Part shown: positions 49,984 through 60,803 of the stretch, piece after piece
Layout of the letters: each line of letters starts with the position of its first letter
How positions within the stretch are numbered: the stretch's first letter is position 1
DNA from: Candidatus Wallbacteria bacterium
GTDB taxonomy: Bacteria; Muiribacteriota; JAQTZZ01
Direction of reading: 5' to 3'
Length of the DNA stretch: 64,000 bases
Assembly: GCA_028687545.1 (NCBI GenBank)
Contig: JAQTZZ010000004.1
Span: 95,979 to 159,978, forward strand
The notes under the pieces: generated by a model
What the model was told of the DNA's origin: nothing
The model's input: only the letters and a program-made list of their open reading frames with translations
Databases searched by the model: none
Translations under genes and position numbers: made by a program

Positions 49984-52743
49984 ATGGATTACGGCGATAC
50001 ATTGAATCTTCCCAAGACCGATTTTCCCATGAAAGCGAGCCTTCCTGAACGCGAACCTGAGATTCTGAAATACTGGAGCGAGATAAAACTTTATGAGAAG
50101 GTCATGTCCAGAAACCGCCTGAATCCCAAGTTCATTTTCCACGACGGACCTCCTTATGCCAACGGACACATCCATATCGGAACTGCCTTGAACAAGATAC
50201 TTAAGGACATAGTAGTCAAGTACAAAAGCCTGCGTGGCTTCCATGTGCCGTATACACCCGGCTGGGATACCCACGGCCTCCCGATAGAACTCAAGGCCAT
50301 GGAACAGCTCAAGGGAGAAACTGATCCTCTGAAGATCAGGAAAACATGCAGAGAGTATGCCTCTAAATTCCAGAAAATCCAGCAGGAGCAGTTTGTCAGG
50401 CTGGGTACGCTTGCCGACTATGCGAATCCATATCTCACTTTCCTGCCTGAATACGAAGCAAAGGAACTTGAAGTATTCCTAAGGCTGGTTGAACGTGGCT
50501 TTGTTTACAAAAACCGCAAGCCGATACACTGGTGTCCCCATTGCGTCACTGCGCTCGCCGAAGCAGAGATTGAATATGAAGACCACAAATCCCCCTCGAT
50601 TTTCGTGCGATTCAAGCTGAAAGACAGCTTCCGTGACCTGCCGGCTGAAACCTACTTCGTGATCTGGACCACTACGCCCTGGACACTTCCAGGTAATGTG
50701 GCGATCTGCCTGCATCCGGACTTCGACTATGTTTCTTTTGCCTATGAAGGCGCTGTCTACATAGTAGCTGAAGGACTTTACAGCTCATTCCTGGCGGGAG
50801 TGAACTTTGAACCAGGGAAAGCACAGATCACGGGTAAATACAAAGGCAGGGACCTGGAAGGGCTGAAAGCAGCCCATCCATTTATTGAACGTGAATCCCT
50901 CGTGATCCTCGGGGGGCATGTGACCCTGGAGACAGGTACCGGATGTGTGCACACGGCACCCGGCCATGGATCTGAAGATTATAGCGTTGGGCAGAAATAC
51001 AATCTGGAAATTATTTCTCCGGTGGATGAACGCGGCAGGTTTGACGACGGTTTTCCTTCTCTGAAAGGGAAGCATGTCGAAGCCGCCAATCCGGATGTTG
51101 TAAAGATCCTGGCAGAAAAATCGGCATTGCTTGGATCTGCTGAAATTGTCCATCAATACCCACACTGCTGGCGCTGCAAGAAGCCTGTGATTTTCCGTGC
51201 CACCCCGCAATGGTTCATCCGCGTGGAAGAAGGAAACCTCAGGAATGATGCTTCGAAGGCCTGCGAAACAGTGCGCTGGATCCCGGAAATAGGGTATACC
51301 CGCATCACTTCAATGATCGCCAATCGTCCGGACTGGTGCATTTCCAGGCAGCGTGTCTGGGGAGTGCCGATCCCGGCTGTATATTGCGAGTCCTGCGAAG
51401 AGGCCATCCTGGACCCGGGAATCATCGGCAATGTGATCGCCAGGGTAAAAAAAGATGGCTGCGACTGCTGGTGGACCGAATCTGCTGAAAGCTTCATCCC
51501 CAAAGGATTCAAATGCCCGAAATGCGGTGGAATCAAGTTCCGCAAGGAGCGGGACATCCTGGACGTCTGGTTTGATTCGGGAACTTCTCACTGGGCGGTG
51601 CTCAACCAGTGGCCGGACCTGTCCTGGCCTTCAGATCTCTATCTGGAAGGTTCAGACCAGCACAGGGGCTGGTTCCAGACTTCGCTGCTGACTTCGATGG
51701 CGGCCTTTGACAAACCGCCTTACAGGAATGTGCTTACCCATGGTTTTGTAGTGGACGGGGATGGCAGGAAGATGTCCAAGTCGCTGGGGAATGTGATTGC
51801 CCCCGAAGAAATGATAAAGCAATATGGAGCAGATGTGCTCAGACTCTGGGTGGCTTCCAGTGACTATCAGGAAGACATCCGGATCTCCAAGCAGATCATG
51901 GCTCAGATGGCTGACTCCTATCGGAAGATCCGCAATACCGTGCGATTTCTGCTCGCCAATCTTTACGACAAAGCAGCTAACCGCTATTTTGACCGCTCGG
52001 ATGCAGTCCCTCTGGATGAAAGGGAGGAACTGGACCGTTACATCATGTATAGATTGAAGGATCTGACTGAGAAAGTGACTGCCTGCTATGAATCCTATGA
52101 GTTCTACAAGATCCTGCAGCTTCTCAATAATTTCTGCGCCCTGGACCTGAGTTCGTTCTATCTGGACATCATCAAGGACAGACTTTACACTTCTAAGACC
52201 GATTCCAGGAAAAGGCGCAGCGCGCAGTCATCTATCTACGAGCTTTTAATGACCCTGAATACGATCATCGCGCCGCTCCTTTCCTTTACAGCTGAGGAAA
52301 TCTGGCGGCACATCCCGGGCGAAAAAACAGAAAGCGTCTATCTTTCGAACTGGCCTCTACTGGATTTTCAGGTGGATACCGGTTTGAAAGCCAGATTCGA
52401 TCTGCTGTCGTCCCTGAAAATATCCGCTGCCGTAGCTCTGGAAGCCGCCCGTACTGAAAAACTGATCGGACATTCACTGGACGCCGAAATCCTGATCTAT
52501 TCGGAAGAACACAAAGCCCTGCTTGAACGCAATCTGGACTGCCTCAGAGAAATCCTGATCGTATCTCAAGTTTCGCTCAGGACAGAACCAGGGACTGAAG
52601 AAAAGGCGATCTGGGACGAGGGCAGGAAAAATCAGTTTCTGGTGAGAAAAGCTCCAGGCGACAAGTGCCCACGCTGCTGGCAGTATAAACAGCTGAACGG
52701 AAAAGAGATCTGCCCCAGATGCCTCGGTGAACTTGGTGCATGA
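49984..52743 (+). CDS. ileS: Isoleucyl-tRNA synthetase
   Basis: 919 residues, class I. HIGH motif in PYANGHIHIG (about 57-66), CP1 editing domain (WTTTPWTLPGN, GHGSEDY), DVWFDSGTSHW, KMSKS in DGRKMSKSLGN (about 598), anticodon domain and a C-terminal zinc finger (CPRCWQ and CPRCLGEL), the eubacterial IleS type. ATG 49984 follows GAGGAGG. It is translationally coupled to lspA by ATGA. Confidence 0.97.
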   Translation: MDYGDTLNLPKTDFPMKASLPEREPEILKYWSEIKLYEKVMSRNRLNPKFIFHDGPPYANGHIHIGTALNKILKDIVVKYKSLRGFHVPYTPGWDTHGLPIELKAMEQLKGETDPLKIRKTCREYASKFQKIQQEQFVRLGTLADYANPYLTFLPEYEAKELEVFLRLVERGFVYKNRKPIHWCPHCVTALAEAEIEYEDHKSPSIFVRFKLKDSFRDLPAETYFVIWTTTPWTLPGNVAICLHPDFDYVSFAYEGAVYIVAEGLYSSFLAGVNFEPGKAQITGKYKGRDLEGLKAAHPFIERESLVILGGHVTLETGTGCVHTAPGHGSEDYSVGQKYNLEIISPVDERGRFDDGFPSLKGKHVEAANPDVVKILAEKSALLGSAEIVHQYPHCWRCKKPVIFRATPQWFIRVEEGNLRNDASKACETVRWIPEIGYTRITSMIANRPDWCISRQRVWGVPIPAVYCESCEEAILDPGIIGNVIARVKKDGCDCWWTESAESFIPKGFKCPKCGGIKFRKERDILDVWFDSGTSHWAVLNQWPDLSWPSDLYLEGSDQHRGWFQTSLLTSMAAFDKPPYRNVLTHGFVVDGDGRKMSKSLGNVIAPEEMIKQYGADVLRLWVASSDYQEDIRISKQIMAQMADSYRKIRNTVRFLLANLYDKAANRYFDRSDAVPLDEREELDRYIMYRLKDLTEKVTACYESYEFYKILQLLNNFCALDLSSFYLDIIKDRLYTSKTDSRKRRSAQSSIYELLMTLNTIIAPLLSFTAEEIWRHIPGEKTESVYLSNWPLLDFQVDTGLKARFDLLSSLKISAAVALEAARTEKLIGHSLDAEILIYSEEHKALLERNLDCLREILIVSQVSLRTEPGTEEKAIWDEGRKNQFLVRKAPGDKCPRCWQYKQLNGKEICPRCLGELGA

Positions 52744-53312
52744 AACGGGTGCTGCTGTATATTCTGCTCGGACTGGTCGTAATTATCGGTTTAGTCTCAG
52801 TCTGGCCTTTTTTTGTACTCAGGAGATCAGTCAGGATAGTTCGCCGGGGATTTATATCTTATCTTCCTGCCCTCCTGCTTTTTGCAGGGGACTGGTACAC
52901 TAAGCGGATCGCCACTGACCAGCTCTGCGGGCTTCTCCCGAAGCCATTGCTGGGCAGCCTGCTCGGACTGGAATATACCAAGAATTTCGGCGCCGCATTC
53001 GGGATTTTCCAGCGCCAGCAATGGCTGTTCATCGCCGTGGCGCTGAGCGCCATCATCATCCTCTTCATCCTCAGTTGCGACTGCAGTCATAAACCTGCCT
53101 ACCTGAAGTTAGCCTATGGCTGTTTACTTGGAGGAGCGCTTGGAAATCTGGCTGATCGCCTGTCATGGGGCTATGTGATTGATTTTATCCATCTCAGGGG
53201 ATTTCCGATCTTCAACCTGGCAGATCTGTCCATTGACATTGGACTTGTGCTCATTTTCTGGTATATCCTGAGAGAGAAAAAAGAGGTGAAGTTTGCATCA
53301 GATCCTGTTTAA
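52740..53312 (+). CDS. lspA: Lipoprotein signal peptidase II
   Basis: Removes signal peptides from diacylated prolipoproteins. 190 residues, with four core helices and an extra N-terminal hydrophobic segment of about 30 residues. Family boxes: DWYTK (usual DQxTK), NFGAAFG, the catalytic Asp in GALGNLADRL and the second in FNLADLSID. The many lipoproteins in this window need it. Overlaps ileS by 4 bp and lgt by 20 bp. Confidence 0.93.
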   Translation: MKRVLLYILLGLVVIIGLVSVWPFFVLRRSVRIVRRGFISYLPALLLFAGDWYTKRIATDQLCGLLPKPLLGSLLGLEYTKNFGAAFGIFQRQQWLFIAVALSAIIILFILSCDCSHKPAYLKLAYGCLLGGALGNLADRLSWGYVIDFIHLRGFPIFNLADLSIDIGLVLIFWYILREKKEVKFASDPV

Positions 53313-54054
53313 ACTGGGACCGATCACCCTGTATTCCTATGGCCTGATGATTGCCCTGGCATTTCTGGCCGGGATCTATCTCAGTAGGCGCATCTTCGTG
53401 CGCATGAACAAGACTGTGGACCTGGTTTACGATCTGGCACTGGTGATCATTGTCAGTTCGATCCTGGGAGCCAGGATTTTCTATGTATTGAACAGCGGGA
53501 GCTATTTTCTGGACAATCCTCTGGAAATTTTCAAAATTTACAAAGGCGGACTGGTCTTTTACGGCGGTTTCATCGGAGGTCTGATCGGAGGATATTGTTT
53601 TGCGCGGCTCAGGCATTACGATTTTTTCGAGCTTGCCGACGCGGTGGTCCCGGTGGTGGCACTTGGCCAGTCCATCGGCCGGATCGGCTGTTTCCTGAAC
53701 GGCTGTTGCTATGGTCAGGTATCTGATACTTACGGGATCGTTTTTCCTGAGCTGCGGGACGGGCTTCTTCGCCTGCCGACTCAGATTTTTGAAAGCGCCG
53801 GGGATCTTCTGATCTTCGTGATTCTGTACCGGATGCTCTGGAAACGCCGCTTCCACGGCGAAAACTTCAGCCTTTATCTGATCCTGTACGGCATACTCAG
53901 ATTCATGATCGAATTTCTGCGCGGTGATCCGAGGGGAAGCGTTTATTTCGGCTGTCTGTCCGTCGGCCAGCTGCTCAGCCTGGTCGGAGTGCTGACTGGA
54001 ATGACGATTTATCTGTTGGGATTCCGGAGCAGGCAGACCGGCCGGAAAGGATGA
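53293..54054 (+). CDS. lgt: Phosphatidylglycerol-prolipoprotein diacylglyceryl transferase
   Basis: First step of lipoprotein maturation. 253 residues, about seven membrane segments, with ILGARIFYVL, GGLVFYGGFIGG, the signature GRIGCFLNGCCYG, and RFMIEFLRGD. Start is TTG 53293 within the lspA end, AGGTG upstream. Sits next to lspA, an efficient pairing for the pathway. Confidence 0.95.
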   Translation: MHQILFKLGPITLYSYGLMIALAFLAGIYLSRRIFVRMNKTVDLVYDLALVIIVSSILGARIFYVLNSGSYFLDNPLEIFKIYKGGLVFYGGFIGGLIGGYCFARLRHYDFFELADAVVPVVALGQSIGRIGCFLNGCCYGQVSDTYGIVFPELRDGLLRLPTQIFESAGDLLIFVILYRMLWKRRFHGENFSLYLILYGILRFMIEFLRGDPRGSVYFGCLSVGQLLSLVGVLTGMTIYLLGFRSRQTGRKG

Positions 54055-54055
54055 G

Positions 54056-55318
54056 ATGAGATCACTGATAGGACGGATTCTGATTTGCCAGACACTTTAC
54101 ACCCTGCTGCTTTATTTTTTCATTGTTCATCCCCCGCTCAACATCTCCAAGCGCATCTGGCTGAGAAGCCTTCCCGACAAAGTGAAAAAAGTCCAGCAGT
54201 TCGTGCAGAGCCGCAGGCTTTTCAGACCTGGTTTTCAAAATATGCCACCCTCGGCACTTTCCCAGTTTGATCAGCTTTTTCTGATAACCGACAGTGAAGA
54301 AGCGATGACTGATCTTTTGAATCGGGATACTGCTGAAAAGCTGGCACTTACTGCTGGAGTCAGGAAAATACTGGAAAAGAACAAGGATAAGCTGGAAAAA
54401 CGCAAGGAATTCTTCGATTTCGACAAAAGCGGAACCGATGTTAGGCTGCATTATTTCAGGATGTTCGGAAAAGACCGCAACATTTTTTATTACAACACAG
54501 TGATTCCGCAGGGAGAACTGGACCTGATCAAGCCATATTTCACCTACGTGTTTCTGATCTATTTCATGCTGAGCGCTGTGACCCTGGTTCTGCTGATCAG
54601 CATGGAGACCGAGAAAGGCATCGAGCGGCGGCATGAAAAGGAGCTTGAGTACAATGAACGGATCAAGGAATGGCAGCTTTTGTCAGCCGGAGTGGCACAT
54701 GAGATCAAGAATCCGCTCAGCTCAATTTCCATGTTTGCAGAGCTCCTGTCGCGGAAAGTGGAGAATCGAGAGCCTGAGGCTGAATATCTGGGATATATAT
54801 TCAAGGAAGTAAAGCGTTTAAATGCAATAGTCAGCAATTTTTTGAGTTTTTCCAGACCGCCCCAGCTGACCCCTGAAAAACAGGATCTGAACAGGCTGCT
54901 CAGGGAAGCGGTCGCTGAATTCGGAAAATCTTATGAGAAGATCGAATTTAATTTTCAGGCCTCAGCCATTGACGAATTCTACTTTGATCCGGCCAAGATC
55001 AAGCAGGTGATTTTGAATGTGATCAAGAATTCGGTGGAGGCCATCATGGAGAAGAGCATTGATGGAAAAATCCTGATCCGGACCGAAGTGGCAGGGAAGC
55101 AGGTGAAGGTTGTGTTCGAGGACTCAGGGCCTGGGATCAGAGAATCACAGGACAGAGTACTGCAGCCATTCTTTACCACTAAATCCCAGGGTTCAGGGTT
55201 GGGATTGTCGATTTCCTATCAGATCATGAAATCACATCTGGGTGACCTAGCGATCAGCAATCTGGAGAACAACGGCTGCAGGGTGGAACTTACCCTCCCA
55301 TATCAGAGGTTTGTATGA
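54056..55318 (+). CDS. Membrane sensor histidine kinase (NtrB/AtoS-like)
   Basis: 420 residues. Two transmembrane helices (about 6-25 and 163-183) enclose a roughly 135-residue periplasmic sensor of unknown ligand. HisKA phosphosite His215 in AGVAHEIKNPLSSI, then the ATPase with N box (NVIKNSVEAI), DSGPGI and GSGLGLSI. The stop overlaps the regulator start by 4 bp, so the two form a cognate pair. Its position immediately after lspA-lgt hints at envelope or lipoprotein stress sensing; this is inference. Confidence 0.92.
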   Translation: MRSLIGRILICQTLYTLLLYFFIVHPPLNISKRIWLRSLPDKVKKVQQFVQSRRLFRPGFQNMPPSALSQFDQLFLITDSEEAMTDLLNRDTAEKLALTAGVRKILEKNKDKLEKRKEFFDFDKSGTDVRLHYFRMFGKDRNIFYYNTVIPQGELDLIKPYFTYVFLIYFMLSAVTLVLLISMETEKGIERRHEKELEYNERIKEWQLLSAGVAHEIKNPLSSISMFAELLSRKVENREPEAEYLGYIFKEVKRLNAIVSNFLSFSRPPQLTPEKQDLNRLLREAVAEFGKSYEKIEFNFQASAIDEFYFDPAKIKQVILNVIKNSVEAIMEKSIDGKILIRTEVAGKQVKVVFEDSGPGIRESQDRVLQPFFTTKSQGSGLGLSISYQIMKSHLGDLAISNLENNGCRVELTLPYQRFV

Positions 55319-56643
55319 GCGAATACCGGATTCTGATCGTGGATGACGAAGAGAATCTGCGGAGAGCCATCCGCTACGGCTTGTCAGGCAGGCGATTTTC
55401 TGTGCTGGAGGCTGCGAGCGGACGCCAGGCTTTGGAGGTTCTGGAAAAGGAACAGGTGGATCTGATTGTTTCGGACCTGAAAATGCCCGAAATGGACGGA
55501 CTGAGCCTGTTGTCGGCCTGCCATGAAAAACATTTCCAGATCCCGTTCATAATCCTGACTGCGTTTGGTACTGTCGAGACAGCCGTGGAAGCGATGCGCA
55601 GCGGGGCGATTGATTTCCTGATCAAACCTTTTCCACTCACCGAACTGGAACAGAAAATCAGTGGGGTACTGATGGCTCAGTCCGGTGCTTTAAAAGTGAA
55701 TCCTGCCATAGAGGATTTCATCGGAGAAAGCCTGGAAACAAAGACCCTGCTTTCTCTGTGCGGAAAATTTGCCAGGGCACCCAGTCCGGTGCTGTTGACA
55801 GGCGAATCCGGTACAGGTAAGGAAATCACGGCGAAGCTGATTCATAAACTGTCCGGCCGGACCGGTAAATTCCTGGCCGTCAACTGCGGAGCCCTGCCTG
55901 AAAATCTGCTGGAGTCTGAACTGTTCGGCTTCCGCAAAGGTGCTTTTACCGGCGCAATGCGGGATCATCAGGGTTTTTTCGTGGAAGCTGAAGATGGAAC
56001 TCTGCTTCTGGACGAGATCGGGGAGATATCTCCCAGGATGCAGGTGGCGTTGCTGAGAGTGATTCAGGAGCATGAATTCCATCCACTGGGATCCGCTAAA
56101 AACCTCAAGTCCAATGCCAGGGTGATCACTTCCACCAACAGGAATCTGGAACAGATGACGAAAGAAGGCCGCTTCAGGGAAGATCTTTATTACAGGCTGA
56201 AAGTTTTGGAAATCGTGATCCCTCCGTTGCGCAAACGAAGAAGCGATGTGATGCCCCTGGCCGAGTATTTCCTGAATTCATTCTCAGTCAACTCCGGGAA
56301 AAATGTCCGGAAATTTTCCGATTCAGCTTTGTCGGCATTACAGACATATTCTTTCCCTGGAAATGTTCGTGAATTGAAAAACATGGTGGAGCGGGCGGTC
56401 TGGCTCTGCGAGGAGGGCGAGATCGGATTGCAGGACCTGGGGCTTTCCGGAACCGAGGGCAGGCTTGAAGACGACAATCGGCTTGAATTCAAAGACCGTG
56501 TCGAGAGTTACGAGCGTAACCTGATCAGGGATGCAATCGTAAAATTCGGCAACAACAAGACCCAGCTTTCGGAAAAGCTTGGCTTGAATCGGACAGCCCT
56601 GTTGTATAAACTGAAAAAATACGGACTGCTCCAGGAGGATTGA
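55315..56643 (+). CDS. Sigma-54-dependent response regulator (NtrC family)
   Basis: 442 residues: receiver with Asp54 and Lys104, AAA+ domain with Walker A GESGTGKE (163-170), GAFTGA (209-214) that contacts sigma-54, the DEIGE Walker B, and a C-terminal Fis-type helix-turn-helix (NKTQLSEKLGLNRTALLYKLKKYGL). It activates sigma-54 promoters when phosphorylated by the adjacent kinase. I found no convincing TGGCAC-N5-TTGCA site in the window, so the targets are unknown. Confidence 0.94.
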   Translation: MSEYRILIVDDEENLRRAIRYGLSGRRFSVLEAASGRQALEVLEKEQVDLIVSDLKMPEMDGLSLLSACHEKHFQIPFIILTAFGTVETAVEAMRSGAIDFLIKPFPLTELEQKISGVLMAQSGALKVNPAIEDFIGESLETKTLLSLCGKFARAPSPVLLTGESGTGKEITAKLIHKLSGRTGKFLAVNCGALPENLLESELFGFRKGAFTGAMRDHQGFFVEAEDGTLLLDEIGEISPRMQVALLRVIQEHEFHPLGSAKNLKSNARVITSTNRNLEQMTKEGRFREDLYYRLKVLEIVIPPLRKRRSDVMPLAEYFLNSFSVNSGKNVRKFSDSALSALQTYSFPGNVRELKNMVERAVWLCEEGEIGLQDLGLSGTEGRLEDDNRLEFKDRVESYERNLIRDAIVKFGNNKTQLSEKLGLNRTALLYKLKKYGLLQED

Positions 56644-57920
56644 TGTTGCAACCGATTCTGATTTACAATCTTTTTCCCAGACTGCTCGGTTATATTGAAA
56701 ACTGGTCCGCTCACTCCAAACGAGCCGCGGAAATGGGATTCAATGTCATTTACGTAAATCCGATCCAGTACGCCGGGTTATCAGGCAGCCTCTATGCCAT
56801 CAAGGAATATTACCAGTACAACCCGCTGTTTTTCCGCACTGCTGATGTCAGATCCCAGGAGGCTGAATTGAGGGCGTTTTTAAAGCAATGCCATGATCAG
56901 GGAGTGAGGGTACTCATCGATCTGGTGATCAACCATACCTCGATCGACAGTCCTCTGACAGTCGAGCACCCGGACTGGTACCATCACGAAAAGGACGGGA
57001 GCATTACCCATCCCGGTGCATACAAGGAAAAAGTAAAAATCGTGGAATGGGGGGATCTGGCCGAACTTGACAACCTCCATTCCCCTGACCGTAAGCACCT
57101 GTGGGAATACTGGCGCGATTTCGTGCTGCACCTTCTTAAACTCGGATTCGACGGCTTCCGCTGCGATGCTGCTTATCAGGTACCTTCCGGTCTCTGGGAA
57201 TACCTGATCTCAGCCGCGAAATCCGAGAAACAGGATCTGATCTTCGTGGCAGAGACTCTCGGCTGCACCCCTGTCGAGGCGGCAAAGACAGCCCGGGCGG
57301 GGTTTGACTATATTTTCAACAGCTCCAAGTACTGGGATTTTGTGGAACCATGGTGCCTTGTGCAATACAACCGCTTCCGCAAATTCACGAGCACGATCAG
57401 CTTTCCGGAAAGCCATGATACTCCCAGGCTGTATCGTGAACTGTCGGGGAATGTGCAGGAGATCAAAAAAAAGTACCTCTTTGCCGCCACGTACAGCAGC
57501 GGATTGATGGTGCCGATCGGATTTGAATATGGTTTCAAGAATCAGCTGGATGTTGTTTCCACTACTCCATTCAACTGGGAAACCATGAATTTTGATTTTA
57601 CCGGTTACATCCATTCGGTGAATTCACTCAAGCTTAAGTATCCCATCTTTCATCACGATTCCGAGCTGGTGGAAATCAAGAGCGAAGATCCTCAAGTTTA
57701 CTGCTTTATGAAGCATTTCAAGAAGCAGCACGCCCTGATCGCGATCAATAAGAATCCGAACAATCATTCCAGGTTTTACATGCGCAATCTGTATGAAATC
57801 ATGGATGCCAGGATTATCCAGGATGTTTCTCCTGAATGGGGCGGAGAACCGGTGCCGCCTGATTACGACTATTACCTGCGTCCGTCACAGGTCAAGGTGC
57901 TGGTGACTGAATCAAGATAA
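56643..57920 (+). CDS. GH13 alpha-amylase-family protein, GlgE-like catalytic domain
   Basis: 425 residues, one catalytic barrel. Conserved regions: DLVINHTS, the nucleophile Asp175 in [10 protein letters not shown], acid/base Glu204 in FVAETLG and Asp259 in ESHDT. The N-terminal pattern [27 protein letters not shown] resembles GlgE maltosyltransferases, but the protein is shorter and lacks the N-terminal accessory domains. It probably acts on alpha-glucans in the cytosol (no signal peptide). It overlaps the regulator stop by 1 bp; no other glycogen genes are near. Confidence 0.87.
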   Translation: MLQPILIYNLFPRLLGYIENWSAHSKRAAEMGFNVIYVNPIQYAGLSGSLYAIKEYYQYNPLFFRTADVRSQEAELRAFLKQCHDQGVRVLIDLVINHTSIDSPLTVEHPDWYHHEKDGSITHPGAYKEKVKIVEWGDLAELDNLHSPDRKHLWEYWRDFVLHLLKLGFDGFRCDAAYQVPSGLWEYLISAAKSEKQDLIFVAETLGCTPVEAAKTARAGFDYIFNSSKYWDFVEPWCLVQYNRFRKFTSTISFPESHDTPRLYRELSGNVQEIKKKYLFAATYSSGLMVPIGFEYGFKNQLDVVSTTPFNWETMNFDFTGYIHSVNSLKLKYPIFHHDSELVEIKSEDPQVYCFMKHFKKQHALIAINKNPNNHSRFYMRNLYEIMDARIIQDVSPEWGGEPVPPDYDYYLRPSQVKVLVTESR

Positions 57921-57927
57921 ATATGCA

Positions 57928-57955
57928 GGGGCAGACCCTTGTGTCTGTCCTTGTT
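57928..57955 (+). terminator. Hairpin, possible terminator, after the GH13 gene
   Basis: GGGCAGAC (57929-57936) pairs with GTCTGTCC (57943-57950), 6-nt loop, one G-T pair, followed by TTGTTTT. Weak T tract, so termination may be partial; uvrA follows 25 bp later. Confidence 0.45.
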
Positions 57956-57980
57956 TTCCACGGCCGCGTCAGGAGTATTC

Positions 57981-60803
57981 ATGGATCTGCTTAAAATCAC
58001 AGGGGCGCGTGAGCACAATCTTAAGAACATCAGCCTGGAAATCCCGAAGAACAGGCTGATCGTTTTCACTGGTGTTTCTGGGTCAGGGAAATCATCCCTC
58101 GCTTTTGACACGATTTATGCGGAGGGGCAGCGGCGCTACATCGAGTCTCTCTCGGCTTATGCCAGGCAATTCTTAGGCAAGCTTGAGAAACCTGAAGTGG
58201 AATCCCTGGAAGGACTTGCTCCCGCGATTGCGATCGAGCAGAAAAAAGCCAGCAACAATCCCCGTTCCACAGTGGGAACGATCACCGAAGTCTATGATTT
58301 TCTAAGGGTCCTGTTCGCCCGGATCGGTGAACCGTATTGCCCTGACTGCAACATTCCGATCAAAGGGTATACGCTGGACGAGGTCGTGGAGCGGGTGCTG
58401 TCGCATCCTGAGGAAAAGGCAATTTTCCTGTCTCCTGTTGTGCGCGAACGCAAAGGCGAATACAGGAAACTCTTCGAAACGATTAAGCGTGACGGTTTTC
58501 TCAGGGCCAGAGTGAACGGGGAAATCATTAATCTGGAAGACGCGATCCCTGAACTGGACAAGAAGCGCAAGCATTCCATCGAGATCGTGATCGACAGGCT
58601 CAGGATCAGGGCCGATGACCGTGCCAGGATTGCAGAAGGAGTCGAACTGGCCCTTAAAAAAGGGCATGGCAATTTCATTTTGAGGCTTCCTGATAAAAGC
58701 GAAGAACTGCTGTTTTCCGAGCATCACAGCTGCCCTGAATGCGGCTTTTCCTTTCCTGAACTCAATCCACAGCTGTTTTCCTTCAATTCACCGCTCGGAA
58801 TGTGCCAGCGCTGCCATGGACTCGCTTACATCAAAAAATTCGACGTGGAGAAAGCGATCGCAGATCCCGGTCTTTCTCTGCATGACGGCGCTCTGCGTTA
58901 TTTCGGCAAGCTTAGGGACAAAAAGGATTCCTGGTACTATCGTCTGCTGTCGTCGCTGGCCGGGAAGATCGAATTTTCGATGGATACGCCATACAGGCAG
59001 CTTTCGGAAAAAGCCAGGCAGGCCATTTTTTACGGAGACCAGAAGGTGGAGATCACCTGGGGAAAGGGGAAAGAACGCACCACACTTCGTTACGAGGGCC
59101 TGGCCAATTCCATCTACAGGCTTTATCACGAGACAAGTTCCGAGGAAAATCGGGAATTCTACGACTCATTCCTGGAAGAGGAGATCTGTCCTGACTGCAG
59201 GGGAGCCAGGCTCCGCAAGGAAGCGCTGGCGATCAGGATCTGCGGGAAAAACATCCATGCTCTGACTGACCTTTCAATTGACAAGCTGCTTTCGTATTTC
59301 AGGGAGTTGAACCTGTCGGAAGAGAAAACCAGGATCGCCCAGGTGATACTCAGGGAGATTACCGGCCGGTTGTCGTTTCTGACAAATGTCGGCCTGAATT
59401 ATCTCACCCTGTCCAGGCGTGCACCGTCACTGTCGGGTGGCGAAGCCCAGCGGATCAGACTGGCCAGCCAGATCGGATCAGGCCTGACCGGAGTGATTTA
59501 TGTGCTGGACGAACCAAGCATCGGACTGCACCAGAAAGACAATAAAATGCTGCTTGACACTCTGAAGAAACTGCGTGATCTCGGCAACACTGTGATCGTG
59601 GTGGAACATGACGAAGAGACGATGCGTGAGTCGGATTTTCTAGTGGATTTCGGCCCGGGTGCCGGTGAACTGGGCGGTTATATTGTGGCTGCCGGGACAC
59701 CCGAAGATGTCATAGGTGTAGAAAAATCCGTCACAGCAAAGTATCTGAGGGGGGATCTGAAAATCGAGTCCGGATCTGGAAAAGATCTCAGTTTCAAGAG
59801 AGGTTTTCTTTCTTTTACGGGCGCAGCGGAGCACAATCTTAAGAACATCGATGTCCGCTTTCCGCTGGGAAAGATATCGGTAATCACTGGAGTTTCCGGG
59901 TCAGGCAAAAGTACTCTGCTTTACGAGATTATCTATAAAGGACTGAAACGCAAAATATCCGGCACAGGCGAAAAGCCGGGCAGATTCAAGCAAATTACCG
60001 GGAGCAGCGGCATCCAGAAGATTTTGAACATCGACCAGGACCCGATCGGACGCACACCGCGCTCCAATCCCATCATCTATACCGGCGGCTTTACAGGGAT
60101 CAGGGATATTTTTGCCTCTCTGCCTGAATCCAAAAAAAGAGGATACGGACCAGGCAGATTCAGCTTCAATGTCCGCGGCGGACGCTGTGAGGCCTGCCAG
60201 GGGGGCGGACGCAAACGGATCGAACTTCTGTTCCTGCCTGATGTCTATGTTACCTGTGAAGTCTGCAAGGGACGTCGTTTCAACAGCGAGACCCTGGCCG
60301 TATCCTTCAAAGGGAAAAACATCAGTGAAATCCTGGAAATGTCAGTGGACGAGGCCTGGGAACTTTTCCAGCCCTTCCCTAATGTAAGGCGCTATCTGGA
60401 AACGCTGCGGGAAGTGGGACTCGGTTACATAAGACTGGGTCAACCGGCAACCACCCTTTCGGGCGGTGAAGCCCAGCGCATCAAGCTGGCCCGTGAATTG
60501 ACCAAAGTTTCCCGCGGTGATACCATTTATCTGCTGGATGAGCCGACCACAGGCCTGCATTTCGCCGATGTAGACAAGCTGATTAAAGTGCTTCAGAAAC
60601 TTTCGGAAAAAGGCAACACCCTGATCATCATCGAACACAACCTGGACGTGATCAAAGTGGCCGACTACATTCTCGATCTTGGTCCTGAAGGCGGCGAGGC
60701 GGGAGGACAGGTTGTTTTCAACGGTCCGCTGCCAGGCATACTCTCGGAAAAAAAGTCCTTCACCGGGCAATTTCTGGAACGGCATTTGAGGAGAGAAAAA
60801 TGA
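57981..60803 (+). CDS. uvrA: UvrA excinuclease ABC subunit A
   Basis: 940 residues; damage-recognising ATPase of nucleotide excision repair. Two ABC modules: Walker [10 protein letters not shown] (about 30) and GVSGSGKST (about 640), two signature LSGGEAQRI motifs, and two Walker B/Q-loop regions ([20 protein letters not shown]). Zinc fingers CPECGFSF...CQRCHG and CEACQGGG...CEVCKG are present, as is the damage-binding [22 protein letters not shown] 57981 has GGAG upstream; the frame opens at 57939. Its stop overlaps the HEAT gene (ATGA). Confidence 0.97.
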   Translation: MDLLKITGAREHNLKNISLEIPKNRLIVFTGVSGSGKSSLAFDTIYAEGQRRYIESLSAYARQFLGKLEKPEVESLEGLAPAIAIEQKKASNNPRSTVGTITEVYDFLRVLFARIGEPYCPDCNIPIKGYTLDEVVERVLSHPEEKAIFLSPVVRERKGEYRKLFETIKRDGFLRARVNGEIINLEDAIPELDKKRKHSIEIVIDRLRIRADDRARIAEGVELALKKGHGNFILRLPDKSEELLFSEHHSCPECGFSFPELNPQLFSFNSPLGMCQRCHGLAYIKKFDVEKAIADPGLSLHDGALRYFGKLRDKKDSWYYRLLSSLAGKIEFSMDTPYRQLSEKARQAIFYGDQKVEITWGKGKERTTLRYEGLANSIYRLYHETSSEENREFYDSFLEEEICPDCRGARLRKEALAIRICGKNIHALTDLSIDKLLSYFRELNLSEEKTRIAQVILREITGRLSFLTNVGLNYLTLSRRAPSLSGGEAQRIRLASQIGSGLTGVIYVLDEPSIGLHQKDNKMLLDTLKKLRDLGNTVIVVEHDEETMRESDFLVDFGPGAGELGGYIVAAGTPEDVIGVEKSVTAKYLRGDLKIESGSGKDLSFKRGFLSFTGAAEHNLKNIDVRFPLGKISVITGVSGSGKSTLLYEIIYKGLKRKISGTGEKPGRFKQITGSSGIQKILNIDQDPIGRTPRSNPIIYTGGFTGIRDIFASLPESKKRGYGPGRFSFNVRGGRCEACQGGGRKRIELLFLPDVYVTCEVCKGRRFNSETLAVSFKGKNISEILEMSVDEAWELFQPFPNVRRYLETLREVGLGYIRLGQPATTLSGGEAQRIKLARELTKVSRGDTIYLLDEPTTGLHFADVDKLIKVLQKLSEKGNTLIIIEHNLDVIKVADYILDLGPEGGEAGGQVVFNGPLPGILSEKKSFTGQFLERHLRREK

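Noticed and set aside
54056-57920. Sigma-54 promoter (TGGCAC-N5-TTGCA) for the regulator's own operon
   Set aside because: Partial matches such as TGGCACTTACTGC occur inside coding regions but break the spacing or the -12 GC; none is convincing.
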